Below, piece by piece: positions 63,016 through 64,000 of a DNA stretch of 64,000 bases. The notes below the pieces were generated by a model. That model was not told the origin of the DNA, ran no database searches, and saw nothing but the letters and a program-made list of their open reading frames with translations. Position numbers and translations under genes: made by a program. How positions within the stretch are numbered: the stretch's first letter is position 1; every line of letters begins with the position of its first letter. The stretch is taken from the NCBI GenBank assembly GCA_027531255.1, contig JAPZRU010000022.1:1-64000 (forward strand), in the 5' to 3' direction. This DNA is from Steroidobacteraceae bacterium. GTDB lineage: Bacteria; Pseudomonadota; Gammaproteobacteria; Steroidobacterales; Steroidobacteraceae.

Positions 63016-63710
63016 CGGTCGGGCGGGCCGATGCGGATGCCGACGGTGCCGACGCCGTCCACCCCACCCTCGACGACGTCGCCCGGCACCAGCGGACCGA
63101 CTCCCGCGGGCGTGCCCGTGAAGATCAGGTCGCCCGGCTCGAGCACCATCGAGCGCGAGACGAACGCGATGATCTCGGGCACCGACCAGATCAGCTGCGA
63201 GATGTCGGCATCCTGCCGCACCGCGCCGTTGACGGACAGCCAGATGCGGCCGCGGGCGGGGTGCCCGATCCGGTCCGCGAGCGAGATCGCGGAGCACGGC
63301 GCCGAGCGGTCGAAGGCCTTGCCCCACTCCCAGGGCCGCCCGGCATCGCGAGCCGCCAGCTGCAGGTCGCGCCGGGTCAGGTCGATGCCGACCGCGTAGC
63401 CCAGCACGTGCGCGTTCGCCGACTCGACGCCGATGTCGGCGCCGCCGCGACCGATGGCGACGACCAGCTCGATCTCGTGGTGAAAGTTGGCCGTCTGCGG
63501 CGGATAGGCGATGACCGACCCGTCCGCCACCACGCTGTCGGCGGGCTTCTGGAACATGAACGGCGGCTCGCGAGACGGGTCCTTGCCCATCTCCCGCGCG
63601 TGCGCCTCGTAGTTGCGCCCGACGCAGTAGACGCGCCGCGCCGGGAAGCGTGCGTCGCTGTCGCGGATCGCGACCGACGCCTGCGGCGGCGGGTCGATGA
63701 CGAACTTCAT
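63012..63710 (-). CDS. Fumarylpyruvate hydrolase (FAH family)
   Basis: The 232-residue enzyme belongs to the fumarylacetoacetate-hydrolase family. Metal-site and core motifs are YCVGRNYEAHAREMG, PFMFQKPADSVV, HHEIELVVAIGRGG (first Glu ligands), GYAVGIDLTRRDLQ (Asp), and DLIFTGTPAGVGPL. Length matches the short fumarylpyruvate hydrolases that give fumarate and pyruvate as end products of gentisate breakdown. Its ATG overlaps the dioxygenase stop (ATGA) and its own stop overlaps the isomerase start, so the three are coupled. Confidence 0.93.
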   Translation of the reverse strand: MKFVIDPPPQASVAIRDSDARFPARRVYCVGRNYEAHAREMGKDPSREPPFMFQKPADSVVADGSVIAYPPQTANFHHEIELVVAIGRGGADIGVESANAHVLGYAVGIDLTRRDLQLAARDAGRPWEWGKAFDRSAPCSAISLADRIGHPARGRIWLSVNGAVRQDADISQLIWSVPEIIAFVSRSMVLEPGDLIFTGTPAGVGPLVPGDVVEGGVDGVGTVGIRIGPPDR

Positions 63711-64000
63711 GGGAGCCTCTCTTCGCGGAACAGGCCGGTGGCCTGCTGCACGGGCCGGTCCGAGAACGAGAACAGCACGGCATCGCTCGCCGCCTGGTGC
63801 CGCACCGTCGCCCAACTGGGCACGACGAAAACGTCGCGCGCCCGCCACTCGAGCACGGCGGCACCGACGTGCGTGCGGCCCTCGCCCTCCACCGGCGTGA
63901 ACACCGTTGCGTCGGTGCTGCGGTATGGCTTCGTTTCGAAGCCGCGCGGCAACAGCTGCATGAACGTGCCGATGGTCGGCATCGCGAACCCGCCGGTCAC
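63707..64000 (-). CDS. Gentisate 1,2-dioxygenase, C-terminal part (runs off the window)
   Basis: The visible 97 residues form the second cupin of gentisate 1,2-dioxygenase: PTIGTFMQLLPRGFETKPYR, STDATVFTPVEGEGRTHVG, ARDVFVVPSWATVRHQAASD and AVLFSFSDRPVQQATGLFRE. The enzyme uses Fe(II) and O2 to open gentisate to maleylpyruvate. The iron-binding first cupin and start codon lie beyond base 64000. It is the first visible gene of the operon gentisate dioxygenase, fumarylpyruvate hydrolase, isomerase, aldehyde dehydrogenase, PurU. Confidence 0.9.
   Translation of the reverse strand: MTGGFAMPTIGTFMQLLPRGFETKPYRSTDATVFTPVEGEGRTHVGAAVLEWRARDVFVVPSWATVRHQAASDAVLFSFSDRPVQQATGLFREERLP

Noticed and set aside
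1..64000. CRISPR arrays, tRNA or rRNA genes, phage integrase or attachment sites
   Set aside because: I looked for regularly spaced repeats, cloverleaf-type ends and integrase motifs and saw none. A tRNA search program would be needed to be certain.

Overview
The window is GC-rich, densely coded DNA with short intergenic gaps and many 4-base start/stop overlaps. I found no rRNA, tRNA or CRISPR array. TonB-dependent uptake, two MipA/OmpV-type outer-membrane proteins, an RstA/RstB-like two-component pair, a TPR-sulfotransferase, an Fds-type formate dehydrogenase and gentisate catabolism point to a Gram-negative proteobacterium. My best guess is an environmental gammaproteobacterium (Steroidobacterales/Nevskiales-like), but this rests on gene content only.

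Region 1 (1-18.9 kb) is accessory and partly decayed. An IS256-type element keeps both ends, but its transposase has two internal deletions; it abuts an IS66 tnpA fragment. Next is a 2557-residue SpvB/FG-GAP/RHS polymorphic toxin (minus strand) with a GIY-YIG/URI-like C-terminal tip. A small gene is translationally coupled to its stop codon. A dispersed repeat occurs twice (9976-10399 and 17734-18063). One copy cuts an ECF sigma gene; the other lies beside a katG remnant and an IS256 fragment. Between the copies is an intact envelope module: MipA/OmpV, DUF3019, RstA-like regulator and RstB-like kinase, divergent from a beta-propeller lipoprotein.

Region 2 (18.9-30.3 kb) holds a YjdF/DUF2238 membrane protein, a P2-type cation ATPase behind a nonsense-mutated uspA, an intact tandem Usp protein, and a plus-strand run of exported LamG-like protein, Tat-exported CocE/S15 hydrolase, APC permease and FdhD.

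Region 3 (30.3-41.7 kb) is a minus-strand operon of LivH, LivM, LivG, LivF, an acyl-CoA synthetase, a lipoprotein binding protein and a second CoA ligase, which suggests uptake and CoA activation of a carboxylic acid. A degraded hybrid sensor kinase and an intact DddP-like M24-family enzyme follow.

Region 4 (41.9-58.8 kb) contains an ABC exporter with two DUF3526 permeases, an internally deleted methyltransferase, a five-gene NAD-formate dehydrogenase operon in which the alpha subunit is split into two overlapping frames, a TPR-sulfotransferase, a TonB receptor and an MFS transporter.

Region 5 (57.9-64.0 kb) has a second MipA/OmpV protein divergent from a membrane-bound LytTR regulator. It ends with a minus-strand operon for gentisate degradation (dioxygenase, fumarylpyruvate hydrolase, maleylpyruvate isomerase), an aldehyde dehydrogenase and PurU. 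PurU, formate dehydrogenase and FdhD together could carry one-carbon units to CO2.
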